Positions 29,796 through 37,819 of a DNA stretch of 64,000 nucleotides are shown in pieces. This DNA is from Lachnospiraceae bacterium (GTDB taxonomy: Bacteria; Bacillota; Clostridia; Lachnospirales; Lachnospiraceae). The position numbers and the translations under genes were made by a program. The first letter of the stretch is position 1, and the number at the start of each line of letters is the position of its first letter. The notes under the pieces are model-generated. The model was given only the letters and a program-made list of their open reading frames with translations. It had not been told where the DNA came from and did not search any database. Where the stretch lies: the NCBI GenBank assembly GCA_910575565.1, contig CAJTFL010000007.1, positions 146,803-210,802 on the forward strand. Reading direction: 5' to 3'.

Positions 29796-31100
29796 CTAAG
29801 CAATCTCACCGGACTGATCTTTTCTCGACCGCCTGGAAGACGCGGCCCTGGGCACTGCCGTGTCCCGGTACACGATCTCCGGCTTCCCTTCCCCGATAAT
29901 TACGTTTTTCGTAATGGTCACGATGCCGATAGTGTCGTCTGAGGGAATCTCATACATCAAATCCATCATAATCTTTTCCAGGATGGAACGCAGGCCCCTG
30001 GCTCCCGTTTTCCTCTCCGCCGCCAGCTCCGCCACCGCATATAATGCGTCCTGAGTAAACTCCAGCTTTACGTCATCTAACTCAAACAGCTTCTGGAACT
30101 GCTTGGTCAGCGCATTCTTTGGCTGGGATAAGATCTGCACCAGGGCATTCTTATCCAAAAGCCTTAAGGAGACATTAATGGGGACACGCCCGATAAACTC
30201 CGGGATCAGGCCGAACTTGGTCAGATCCTGGGGAAGCACCTGGCGCAGCAGCTCATCAATGTCTGTCTTATTCTTATCCACAATGGTGGCGTTAAAGCCG
30301 ATGGAACCCGCGTTTAAACGCTGCTCCACGATTCTCTCCAGGCCGTCGAAGGCGCCGCCGCAGATGAATAAAATATTCGTGGTGTCAATCTGCAAAAGCT
30401 CCTGGTGGGGATGCTTCCTTCCCCCCTGAGGCGGCACGCTGGCCACCGTCCCTTCCAGGATCTTAAGCAGCGCCTGCTGCACCCCTTCGCCGGAAACATC
30501 CCGGGTAATGGACACATTCTCCGACTTCTTCGTGATCTTATCAATCTCATCAATATAGATAATCCCGTATTCCGCCTTGCTGATATCATAATCCGCTGCC
30601 TGAATAAGCTTCAGCAGGATATTCTCCACATCCTCGCCCACGTAACCGGCTTCTGTCAGGGCGGTGGCATCCGCGATGGCAAAGGGAACGTTTAATATCT
30701 TAGCCAGCGTCTGAGCCAAGTATGTCTTTCCGGAACCGGTAGGGCCAAGCATTAAAATATTGCTCTTGGCAATATCCAAATCAATATGCTTTGACGTGGT
30801 TACTCGCTTATAATGGTTATACACGGCAACCGAAAGAACCTTCTTCGCCTCGTCCTGCCCGATAACGTACTCATCCAGGAAGGCCTTGATCTCCTTTGGC
30901 TTCATCAGGTTAATCTCACTAAAAGCCGAAAGTTCCTCTTCCTCCATATCCGCAAACTCTTCCTCCAAAATCTCGGAGCAGAGCTCGATGCACTCATCGC
31001 AGATAAACACGTTATTTGAGCCGGCAATTAATTTCCTCACCTGATCCTGGGTCTTTCCGCAAAATGAGCATCTGACCTTGTCTTCCATTCTGCCAGGCAT
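29796..31100 (-). CDS. clpX: ATP-dependent Clp protease ATP-binding subunit ClpX
   Basis: 434 aa. The N-terminal zinc-binding domain has four Cys ([11 protein letters not shown] and FICDEC). Walker [13 protein letters not shown] is near residue 120, Walker [11 protein letters not shown] near 185, and the sensor and pore-loop regions are intact. It unfolds substrates and feeds them to ClpP. The start with AGGTGG upstream is used (MPGRMEDK); a Met four residues in is an alternative. It is 24 nt downstream of clpP. Confidence 0.98.
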   Translation of the reverse strand: MPGRMEDKVRCSFCGKTQDQVRKLIAGSNNVFICDECIELCSEILEEEFADMEEEELSAFSEINLMKPKEIKAFLDEYVIGQDEAKKVLSVAVYNHYKRVTTSKHIDLDIAKSNILMLGPTGSGKTYLAQTLAKILNVPFAIADATALTEAGYVGEDVENILLKLIQAADYDISKAEYGIIYIDEIDKITKKSENVSITRDVSGEGVQQALLKILEGTVASVPPQGGRKHPHQELLQIDTTNILFICGGAFDGLERIVEQRLNAGSIGFNATIVDKNKTDIDELLRQVLPQDLTKFGLIPEFIGRVPINVSLRLLDKNALVQILSQPKNALTKQFQKLFELDDVKLEFTQDALYAVAELAAERKTGARGLRSILEKIMMDLMYEIPSDDTIGIVTITKNVIIGEGKPEIVYRDTAVPRAASSRRSRKDQSGEIA

Positions 31101-31124
31101 ACATCCACCTCGTTTCTACCAGCG

Positions 31125-31706
31125 CTAACGGCTGGTGATTACTTTATCGATGAGGCCATAGGCAAGAGCCTCATCTGCCGTCATGTAATTATCCCTCTCG
31201 GTATCCCTCTCGATTACCTCGATAGGCTGCCCTGTATTCGCAGACAGAATTTCATTTAATTTCTTCTTCGTCTGCAGGATCTTTTCCGCTACAATCTGGA
31301 TCTCCGTGGCCTGGCCCCTGGCTCCGCCGGAAGGCTGATGGATCATTACTTCTGCATTGGGAAGAGCCATTCGCTTGCCCTTGGTTCCCCCTGCAAGAAG
31401 GAATGCCCCCATGCTGGCCGCCATGCCGATGCAGATCGTGGAAACATCACACTTAATATAATTCATTGTATCGTAAATTGCAAGCCCTGCCGACACGGAA
31501 CCGCCGGGGCTGTTAATGTACAGGGAAATTTCTTTCCCCGGATCCTCCGATTCCAGGAACAGGAGCTGCGCAACCACCAGGCTTGCGGAAACATCCGTAA
31601 CCTCTTCTCCCAGGAAAATAATCCGATCCTTAAGCAAGCGGGAATAGATATCGTAGGAACGCTCCCCCCTGCTGGTAGACTCCACTACATAAGGTATTAA
31701 GCTCAT
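31125..31706 (-). CDS. clpP: ATP-dependent Clp protease proteolytic subunit ClpP
   Basis: 193 aa, full length. Catalytic triad Ser in [11 protein letters not shown] (about 97), His in MIHQPSGG (about 122) and Asp in [11 protein letters not shown] (about 170). It forms the tetradecameric peptidase barrel that docks ClpX hexamers. It lies between tig and clpX in the usual Clostridia order. Confidence 0.98.
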   Translation of the reverse strand: MSLIPYVVESTSRGERSYDIYSRLLKDRIIFLGEEVTDVSASLVVAQLLFLESEDPGKEISLYINSPGGSVSAGLAIYDTMNYIKCDVSTICIGMAASMGAFLLAGGTKGKRMALPNAEVMIHQPSGGARGQATEIQIVAEKILQTKKKLNEILSANTGQPIEVIERDTERDNYMTADEALAYGLIDKVITSR

Positions 31707-31811
31707 TGAAAATCCCCTTTCTCTCCCGAAAGCGCCCTGTGACAGTACTGCCTAAAGGGCATAAAACCTCATAGGAAACCGCAGCGGTCTCCTGCCGCTG
31801 CGGACAATTGC

Positions 31812-33098
31812 CTAGACGAGCTGCGCTTCGGCTACCAAAAAGTCAACTGCTTCCTGAACAGCAATATCCTGTTTCATCTGTTTCTTCTCGGCATCGCCCA
31901 TATGCTCTTTTAATTTCTCTGCTTCCATCTTATAGGCTTCCGCCATCTTCTGGATCTCTTCTTCCAGCCGCTCATCCGTCACTTCCAGCTTCTCCGCCTC
32001 AGCTACGGCTTCCAGCACCAGCCTGGTCTCAATCCGCTTGACGGCCTGTGGACGCATCTGCTCCTTTAAGGAATCCTTAGTCATGCCGGTATACTCCATA
32101 TACTGGTCAAAGGCAATCCCCTGGCTGTACATCCGGCGGGCGTAATCCTGCACCAGGCCTTCCACCTGGCTTTCAATCATCGGCTCCGGGATATCCATGG
32201 AAGCATTAGCCACTACGGCCTCAACTACCCGATCCTCATTCTCCGATGCCGCCTCTTTCTTCTTTTTCTCCTCCAGCCCTTTCCGTAAATCAGCCTTGTA
32301 CTCATCTAACGTATCAAACTCGGAAACTTCGCTGGCAAACTCATCGTCCAGCACGGGAAGCTCCTTCTTCTTAATCTCTTTAATCTTTACCTTAAAGACG
32401 GCAGGCTTTCCTGCCAGATCCTTGGCATGGTACTCCTGGGGGAAAGTTACGTTTACTTCGCACTCCTCCCCAATGCTCTTGCCGATTAACTGCTCCTCAA
32501 AGGTATCAATAAAGGAATGGGAACCGATAGTCAGCGGATAATCCTCTGCCTTTCCGCCGTCAAAGGCTACCCCGTCCACGGAACCGTCAAAATCAATCAC
32601 TGCCTGATCCCCGTCCTCAACCGGCCGATCCTCGATGGTAATCAGCCGGGAATTCTGGTTCTGGATCCTTACCAGCTCCGCAGCCACATCCTCATCCGTC
32701 ACTTCCTCCGAGGCCTTCTCCACCTGGATTCCCTTGTACTCGCCCAAAGTAACCTCCGGCTTAACCGCTACCATGGCATTATAGATGAAGGCTTGCCCCT
32801 TCTCTATCTGTACGATGGAGATCTCCGGCCTGGACACGATCTCTAACTCGCTGTCCTTCATGGCATCTGCGTAAGTCTGATCAATGGCTTCTTCCGCAGC
32901 GTCCTCATAGAACACTCCCGGGCCGTACATCTTCTCAATCATATGCTGGGGAGCCTTCCCCTTGCGGAAGCCTGGGATCATGAAACGGTTTTTATTTTTC
33001 TTGTATGCAGCCTTAATGCACTCTTCAAACTGTTCAGCCGAAACTTCCACAGTCAGCTTCGCCATGTTCTTCTCTAATTTTTCCACCTGTAAACTCAT
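31812..33098 (-). CDS. tig: Trigger factor (ribosome-associated chaperone)
   Basis: 428 aa. The ribosome-binding domain is at residues 1-140, including the signature loop PGFRKGKAP near residue 43. The FKBP-type peptidyl-prolyl isomerase domain follows (GDQAVIDFDGSVDG, about 157), then the long helical C-terminal arms. It binds near the exit tunnel and shields nascent chains. It is the first gene of the tig-clpP-clpX cluster. Confidence 0.98.
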   Translation of the reverse strand: MSLQVEKLEKNMAKLTVEVSAEQFEECIKAAYKKNKNRFMIPGFRKGKAPQHMIEKMYGPGVFYEDAAEEAIDQTYADAMKDSELEIVSRPEISIVQIEKGQAFIYNAMVAVKPEVTLGEYKGIQVEKASEEVTDEDVAAELVRIQNQNSRLITIEDRPVEDGDQAVIDFDGSVDGVAFDGGKAEDYPLTIGSHSFIDTFEEQLIGKSIGEECEVNVTFPQEYHAKDLAGKPAVFKVKIKEIKKKELPVLDDEFASEVSEFDTLDEYKADLRKGLEEKKKKEAASENEDRVVEAVVANASMDIPEPMIESQVEGLVQDYARRMYSQGIAFDQYMEYTGMTKDSLKEQMRPQAVKRIETRLVLEAVAEAEKLEVTDERLEEEIQKMAEAYKMEAEKLKEHMGDAEKKQMKQDIAVQEAVDFLVAEAQLV

Positions 33099-33262
33099 CT
33101 TATGGGTTCCTCCTTAATCTGTCTGTGAGCCGCCTGGCCTTTGGGCGCTACACTTCAATTTAATACTATAGCATATCCTTCCGCCAAATACCAGCCCTAA
33201 AATACGAAAAAATCGGATGAAAATATGTAACAGTTCAGACGGGGCAGCTTCACCGCAGAGCC

Positions 33263-33817
33263 TCAATGATCGTACTGTATGGAAGCTTTTACCTGGGCGG
33301 CAGCCTCCCGGCCCACCAAAAGGCCTGCCAGCTCCAGACCCAGATCCAAGGCGTACCCCAGGCCCCTTGCCGTGGTAATCAAACCGTCGGTAACAACGCC
33401 CTCATGGGTATACTCTGCCCCCACAAGCTTCTCCTCAAAGCCTGGGTAACAGGTAGCCTTCTTTCCCCGAAGGAAGCCAAGCTCTCCCAGGACACTGGGA
33501 GCGGCGCAGATAGCCGCCACTCTCCGATCCTCCCCTAATGCCTGCTCCAAGGCCTTGGCTAACCCCTTATGCTCCGCAAGGTGCTTCGTCCCCGGCATCC
33601 CTCCGGGAAGGAAGATGCAGTCCGCCTCCTCCGGCGCGGAATCCTCCCACAGCATATCCGTCACGATCCGCAGACCATGGGAGCCTGCCACCTCCAATGA
33701 TCCGGACATGGAAATTAGCTTCACCTCAATCCCGCAGCGGATCATCACATCCACCGCCGCCAAGCACTCCACTTCCTCCAAGCCTTCCGCCACTACAGCA
33801 TAAACCTTTGCTTTCAT
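33263..33817 (-). CDS. DJ-1/PfpI (ThiJ/YajL) family protein
   Basis: 184 aa. The nucleophile elbow AAICAAPSVLGELG contains the conserved Cys (about residue 104), with a Glu near the N-terminus in VAEGLEEVECLA and FLPGGMPG, all as in YajL/DJ-1 glyoxalase-deglycase-like proteins. It is probably a stress-related cysteine enzyme or chaperone; the exact activity of such proteins is debated. AAGGAGGAATTAG precedes the ATG. Its start lies just 3' of the 30-bp repeat array, which occupies the space between the DUF975 gene and this one. Confidence 0.92.
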   Translation of the reverse strand: MKAKVYAVVAEGLEEVECLAAVDVMIRCGIEVKLISMSGSLEVAGSHGLRIVTDMLWEDSAPEEADCIFLPGGMPGTKHLAEHKGLAKALEQALGEDRRVAAICAAPSVLGELGFLRGKKATCYPGFEEKLVGAEYTHEGVVTDGLITTARGLGYALDLGLELAGLLVGREAAAQVKASIQYDH

Positions 33818-33840
33818 TCTAATTCCTCCTTAATATGGAT

Positions 33841-34140
33841 AATTTTTATCCGTTATTCCACGTAATTGATCATTTCTTCCCCTTGCTCCGCATAATTGGC
33901 AATTTCTATCCGCCATTCCGCATAATTGGCAATTTCTATCCGCCATTCCGCGTAATTGGTAATTTCTATCCGCCATTCCGCGTAATTGGCAATTTCTATC
34001 CGCCATTCCGCGTAATTGGCAATTTCTATCCGCCATTCCGCGTAATTGGCAATTTCTATCCGCCATTCCGCGTAATTGGCAATTTCTATCCGCCATTCCG
34101 CATAATTGGTAATTTCTGCCCCTTATTCCATGTACTGGGT
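33841..34140 (-). repeat. Ten 30-bp tandem repeats, in frame with the 3' end of the DUF975 gene
   Basis: Exactly ten 30-bp units fill 33841-34140. Seven interior units (33901-34110) are nearly identical, differing at three sites; both end units and the second-to-last (33871-33900) are divergent. Read on the minus strand in the frame of the DUF975 gene each unit encodes ten residues of the form ANYAEWRIEI. The first unit gives TQYME-stop-GAEI and holds the DUF975 stop (34123-34125); the last gives INYVE-stop (33853-33855). Between the two stops 89 codons are open. The array is either an intergenic minisatellite seeded by the gene's 3' end or a repetitive protein tail cut off by a nonsense codon. 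Confidence 0.95.
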
Positions 34141-34896
34141 ATACACCGCCCCGTCCCTGTCGGGCATATGGGGTCTGTTCCTGGGAATCCCCAGCTTTTC
34201 CTCCCGCAAAGCCAGGTAAAGCTCCCCAAGAGCCGCCTCCCGGTAAGGATCCACGAAAATCATCCCCACGCCGCAGGCCAAAAGCCCTAAAAGATACCAG
34301 CCCAAAAAGGATAATTCCAGGATAAACGTGTCCAGCTTATTCCCCTCCATCATCTCGCGGCTTAAGCGGAAGGCCTCGCTGCTGTCCATCTCGGGGTATT
34401 CCGCAATTAAATAGGGAATCATATAATACTCATAATGCTTAATAATCCCGGGAATGACCAGCAAAAGGCTCCACAAACCCTCATACAATTTCCGCAGAAA
34501 CTGAATCTTTACCGTATTTAAGTACCAGCCATTTTTAAAATTCCCAAACAATTCCCCAAAACCGGCGTTATCCCCCCTCATGGTGCTGATGGTAAAATAA
34601 CGGCACTTCCCCACCTCAATCACGTTGGAAACAAGAACGCCTAACAGTACCGTGGCCGTAAAGACTGCCCCGATCACCATGCACACCAGAAGCACAACCC
34701 CCATAGCAAAGGGCTGCCTCAGCGCCGACGACAAATTTACGCCGTGGCGGCTTTGGTGAGCCGAGAAGTTCACCCCTGTGCCTGCGCCGCCCTTAACGCC
34801 CAGCAGACCGGCCACAAATGTTACCAAAAGGCCATAGCCGTAATACCGGCTTAGGCCGTCCCTGGCACGCTGTTTTAATTCGTCACCCCTCCACAT
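34123..34896 (-). CDS. DUF975 family integral membrane protein
   Basis: 257 aa from ATG 34896 (MWRGDELKQRARDGL), chosen because GGAGGG lies 7 nt upstream; an ATG five codons earlier overlaps that site. The N-terminal LKQRARDGLSRYYGYGLLV matches the DUF975 opening, and about five hydrophobic segments follow. MIPYLIAEYPEMDSSEAFRLSREMMEG is the conserved DUF975 C-terminal motif. Function is unknown; such proteins are common membrane proteins in Clostridia. Its stop codon falls inside the first of ten 30-bp repeats, so the tail may once have been longer by 9 x 10 residues. Confidence 0.88.
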   Translation of the reverse strand: MWRGDELKQRARDGLSRYYGYGLLVTFVAGLLGVKGGAGTGVNFSAHQSRHGVNLSSALRQPFAMGVVLLVCMVIGAVFTATVLLGVLVSNVIEVGKCRYFTISTMRGDNAGFGELFGNFKNGWYLNTVKIQFLRKLYEGLWSLLLVIPGIIKHYEYYMIPYLIAEYPEMDSSEAFRLSREMMEGNKLDTFILELSFLGWYLLGLLACGVGMIFVDPYREAALGELYLALREEKLGIPRNRPHMPDRDGAVYTQYME

Positions 34897-35137
34897 CCTA
34901 CTTCCCTCCATTTAATGAATGAATATGAGCAGTAATTGATAATGTATCCTTCATTATAGAGAATTCCCATGGAAATTGCAAGGAATATGGGAAATTCACG
35001 TTTTTGCGAATGGCACAGCGTCCCTTTAGGGGAAACCGCGCTTTCCGCTGCACCGATCTCCGGGACGGTTTTTGCACCTAACAGGCTGTCCTGCACGGTT
35101 TTGCAAGGCACATAATAATCCTTAAGGAGGGCTTTTT

Positions 35138-35431
35138 ATGGCCATTACCCGTTTCAGCTGGTACGGCTCCAGCAAATTGCTGGAAACCTTCCGGAATAAT
35201 CACCCGAAGCTCCCTCTTTTTTTCCAGGCAGCAGTCCAAAATGCCCTGATGGAAGGCTCAATTATCCAGATCTCTGCAAAAACCCCTGAAGGGAAAGCAT
35301 ACTGCACAAACCTTAAACTGACCGCCCCCGATGCGGAAATGCTGCAGGCATTAAAGCGCATGAAAGAACAGGAATCACAAAAACTGTTCTTTTTTGCGTT
35401 TTTTTTCCAAGGGCTTGTAATTTTTTCCTAA
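35138..35431 (+). CDS. Small hypothetical protein ending across a terminator
   Basis: 97 aa, preceded by an excellent AAGGAGGG site 8 nt before the ATG. The first 80 residues (MAITRFSWYGSSKLLETFRN to KRMKEQESQK) look like a small globular domain; the last 15 residues (LFFFAFFFQGLVIFS) are encoded by the stem and T-run of a Rho-independent terminator. I do not recognise the family. The tail could be a hydrophobic anchor or simply translation of the terminator in an ORF that ends late. Confidence 0.6.
   Translation: MAITRFSWYGSSKLLETFRNNHPKLPLFFQAAVQNALMEGSIIQISAKTPEGKAYCTNLKLTAPDAEMLQALKRMKEQESQKLFFFAFFFQGLVIFS
35363..35396 (+). terminator. Terminator overlapping the 3' end of the small ORF
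   Basis: AAAGAACAG (35363-35371) pairs with CTGTTCTTT (35384-35392) and is followed by a T-rich tract. It lies inside the 97-aa ORF. Confidence 0.75.
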
Positions 35432-35547
35432 ATATTGTATAATTTTTCCATAAATTTCAATTCGGCGTGTTCTCGCCATATTCTGTCCCATGGTCGGACT
35501 GCCTGTTCTTACTTACAGGCAAAATCCCATATCATTATGTGATACCA

Positions 35548-35569
35548 GGGTCAAAAAACCTTTTGACCC
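35548..35569. other. Perfect hairpin upstream of the DUF5688 gene
   Basis: GGGTCAAAA (35548-35556) pairs with TTTTGACCC (35561-35569) over a 4-nt loop, 52 nt before the DUF5688 start. No immediate T-run follows. It could be a transcription end or an element of the leader. Confidence 0.5.
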
Positions 35570-35620
35570 CTACATCATTATTTTTTCTATTGATCAAATC
35601 AATTATTTCGGAGGTTAATT

Positions 35621-36592
35621 ATGTGTTATGAATTCTTTCTGCAGATAGTCAAAGATGATTTAGAAAAAAGGCTTGGAGACGGTTATCAGCTTGCCTTAAG
35701 ATCCATCCCCAAAAACAACGGCATCGTCCGGGACGGCATTTCCATATCCAAAGCCGGGGAAACCGTGGCCCCTACCATCTACTTAAATGATTTTTACCAG
35801 GAACTTTTGGACGGAGAGCCGCTGTCCAAGATCTGCGACCGGATCTGCCAGATCTACCAGGAAAACCCCAGCCTTCCTTACCTGGACTCCCAGGCTTTTA
35901 TTTCCTACGAGCGGATCCACGATCGGATCGTATACAAGCTAATCAATACCCAGGCCAACGCTTCCCTGCTAAAAAAGATCCCCAGCATCCCTTTCCATGA
36001 TATGTCCATGGTTTGCTATCTTCTGATTGAACAGCAGGAAAAGGGATACGTAACCGCACTGATCTACAAAGAACACTTAAAAACCTGGAAAATCCGGGAC
36101 AAGGATTTGTTTTTGGCTGCCATCAGAAACACCCCAAGCCTTCTCCCCCCGGTAATTCAGCCCTTAAATGATGTGCTAAGGCAGCTGGCAGTGGAAATGC
36201 TGGGGGATTCCTACCAGGATGCCCCCTTAGATACCCTGCTGGAAACGGCAGCCGAATACCATCTCCCGGAAGATACTTCATTTCCTGCCCTTTACGTCCT
36301 CACAAACCCTGCCAGGGTCAATGGGGCGGCCTGCATGGCTTATCCCCTGGCCGTAAAAAACTTCGCAGACAGGATGGGCCGGGATATCCTTATCCTGCCC
36401 TCCAGCATCCACGAAGTCCTTTTAATGGCCGATGACAGCCAGTATGACTACGATGAAATAAGCCGCCTGGTGACGGAAATCAATGCTTCCGAGGTTCCTC
36501 CAGAAGACCGCCTTTCCAATCAGATATACCGCTACGAGCGGGATTTGAGCCAGATTACGGCTGTTTCCCGATCCCTCAGCCATTGCTTGTAA
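35621..36592 (+). CDS. DUF5688 family protein
   Basis: 323 aa, soluble, with GGAGG correctly spaced before the ATG. The family is recognised from its opening (FFLQIVKDDLEKRLGDGYQLA) and the GISISKAGETVAPTIYLNDFY segment. A region near residue 245 (FADRMGRDILILPSSIHEVLL) matches the typical C-terminal half. These proteins are widespread, often multi-copy, in Lachnospiraceae and have no assigned function. It stands alone, converging on the ThrE-like genes, and its 3' end overlaps the neighbouring gene's end by 17 nt. Confidence 0.85.
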   Translation: MCYEFFLQIVKDDLEKRLGDGYQLALRSIPKNNGIVRDGISISKAGETVAPTIYLNDFYQELLDGEPLSKICDRICQIYQENPSLPYLDSQAFISYERIHDRIVYKLINTQANASLLKKIPSIPFHDMSMVCYLLIEQQEKGYVTALIYKEHLKTWKIRDKDLFLAAIRNTPSLLPPVIQPLNDVLRQLAVEMLGDSYQDAPLDTLLETAAEYHLPEDTSFPALYVLTNPARVNGAACMAYPLAVKNFADRMGRDILILPSSIHEVLLMADDSQYDYDEISRLVTEINASEVPPEDRLSNQIYRYERDLSQITAVSRSLSHCL

Positions 36593-37019
36593 ACTGCTGC
36601 ACCAGCCGGAACACGGAATCAATAAAAAAGACAGCCAAGGCAATCGCTCCGGCAATCTGCAGCGTTTCCACCAGATACCGGGTAGATAAAATCCGGATAT
36701 CCCGCATCATATAATAAACGCACCGATAGATGGATGCTCCCGGCACAGAAGGCAGGATCCCTGCCACCAGAAAAACTGTCACCGGCGCCTTCAGCTTCCG
36801 GGCGAAAACATGGCTCATTCCGGCCACCATCAAGCTGGAAAGGAAAGCCGCCATAGGCTCGGAAACCAGGCAGACCTCCACCACCTGGTACACCAGCCAG
36901 CCAAGGCCGCCCACAAGCCCTGCATGGAACAGATATTTTTTCGGCAGCTCCAGCACCAGCCCAAAGCTGAGCACCGCTAAAAACGCCCCCATAGAACGGA
37001 TCAGGATCCCGGCTACCAC
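36576..37019 (-). CDS. Threonine/serine exporter, C-terminal half (ThrE-C/DUF3815)
   Basis: 147 aa with four to five transmembrane helices. The segment PVTVFLVAGILPSVPGASIYRCVYYMM matches the second half of ThrE-type exporters. It overlaps the ThrE-N gene by 7 nt (37013-37019) and must act with it as a two-component exporter of threonine or serine. Confidence 0.88.
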   Translation of the reverse strand: MVAGILIRSMGAFLAVLSFGLVLELPKKYLFHAGLVGGLGWLVYQVVEVCLVSEPMAAFLSSLMVAGMSHVFARKLKAPVTVFLVAGILPSVPGASIYRCVYYMMRDIRILSTRYLVETLQIAGAIALAVFFIDSVFRLVQQFTSNG

Positions 37020-37795
37020 AGGTACTCACCTCCCATCAGGAAACGGAACAGCCCCATGCTGGCTCCCACTCCCGCAGCTACCGCCAAAGCCGTCACCACC
37101 GCTTCCAGCATCCTGGCCACCCCTGCGCTGTAATCCCCGTTTAAGGTATCCCGGATGGCCGTGGTAAATACCACCCCTGGAACCAAAGGCATAATCCCAC
37201 TGACAATCACCGTATCCCGGTTGAACTCCCAATGGGCATAATTATTCAGCCACAGGGAAACCGCGCCCACAAAAAAAGCCGCGATGGTTTCCACGCAAAA
37301 ATCATTAAGCTGCACCCGCTTTACAAGGGCAATCACCCCGGCCAGGCAGATCCCCACCACCATAGCCGCAAGGCAGTCCAGCCCATCCCCGCCAAACAGG
37401 ACGGAAAAAAAGCCGCAGGTTCCCACATACCCCAAACTGGCGGCAATGGACGGGTAAATCTTCGCATCCCTAATTTCCAGAAGATGCCCGTAAGCTTCCG
37501 AGACCGTAAGCTTCCCTGCGCAAAGCTCCCTTGACACCTGGTTCACCATGGTGATCCGGTTTAAATTGGTGGAGCGATCCGACACACGGCGAACCATGGC
37601 AATCGCCTCACCCTCCGGATCATCCAGGCTTAAGTAAATCCCGGTGCTTAACACGATATTGGCTCCCTCTTTTCCCTGAGCCAAATCCAGGATATGCTGG
37701 ATGGTCGTCTCCACCCGGTTAATCTCCGCCCCGCTGACCAGCATGATCTCCCCCGCCAGGGCGGCCGTTTCCACTAATAATTTATCCTTCCCCAT
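37013..37795 (-). CDS. Threonine/serine exporter, N-terminal half (ThrE-N/DUF1212)
   Basis: 260 aa. The soluble N-terminal domain begins LVETAALAGEIMLVSGAEINRVETTIQHIL, characteristic of DUF1212, followed by about five helices with the GIMPLVPGVVFTTAIRDTLNGDY signature. It forms the exporter together with the small downstream protein. It begins 24 nt after feoB, so it is probably on the feoAB transcript. Confidence 0.9.
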   Translation of the reverse strand: MGKDKLLVETAALAGEIMLVSGAEINRVETTIQHILDLAQGKEGANIVLSTGIYLSLDDPEGEAIAMVRRVSDRSTNLNRITMVNQVSRELCAGKLTVSEAYGHLLEIRDAKIYPSIAASLGYVGTCGFFSVLFGGDGLDCLAAMVVGICLAGVIALVKRVQLNDFCVETIAAFFVGAVSLWLNNYAHWEFNRDTVIVSGIMPLVPGVVFTTAIRDTLNGDYSAGVARMLEAVVTALAVAAGVGASMGLFRFLMGGEYLW

Positions 37796-37819
37796 AATTT
37801 ACGCCCCTAATGTTTAACA

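Noticed and set aside
33841..34140. CRISPR-like array of 30-bp repeats
   Set aside because: The units are directly adjacent with no spacers and lie in frame with a gene end; there are no cas genes. It is a tandem repeat, not CRISPR.
33835..34290. Plus-strand 151-aa and minus-strand 88-aa repetitive ORFs over the 30-bp array
   Set aside because: They arise because a stop-free 30-bp unit is read repeatedly; no ribosome-binding sites or recognisable domains. Only the frame continuous with DUF975 is worth considering.
36576..37795. Two small exporter genes as a split or frameshifted ThrE
   Set aside because: The two-protein form with a short overlap is common in Firmicutes; both parts are complete, so it is not a disruption.
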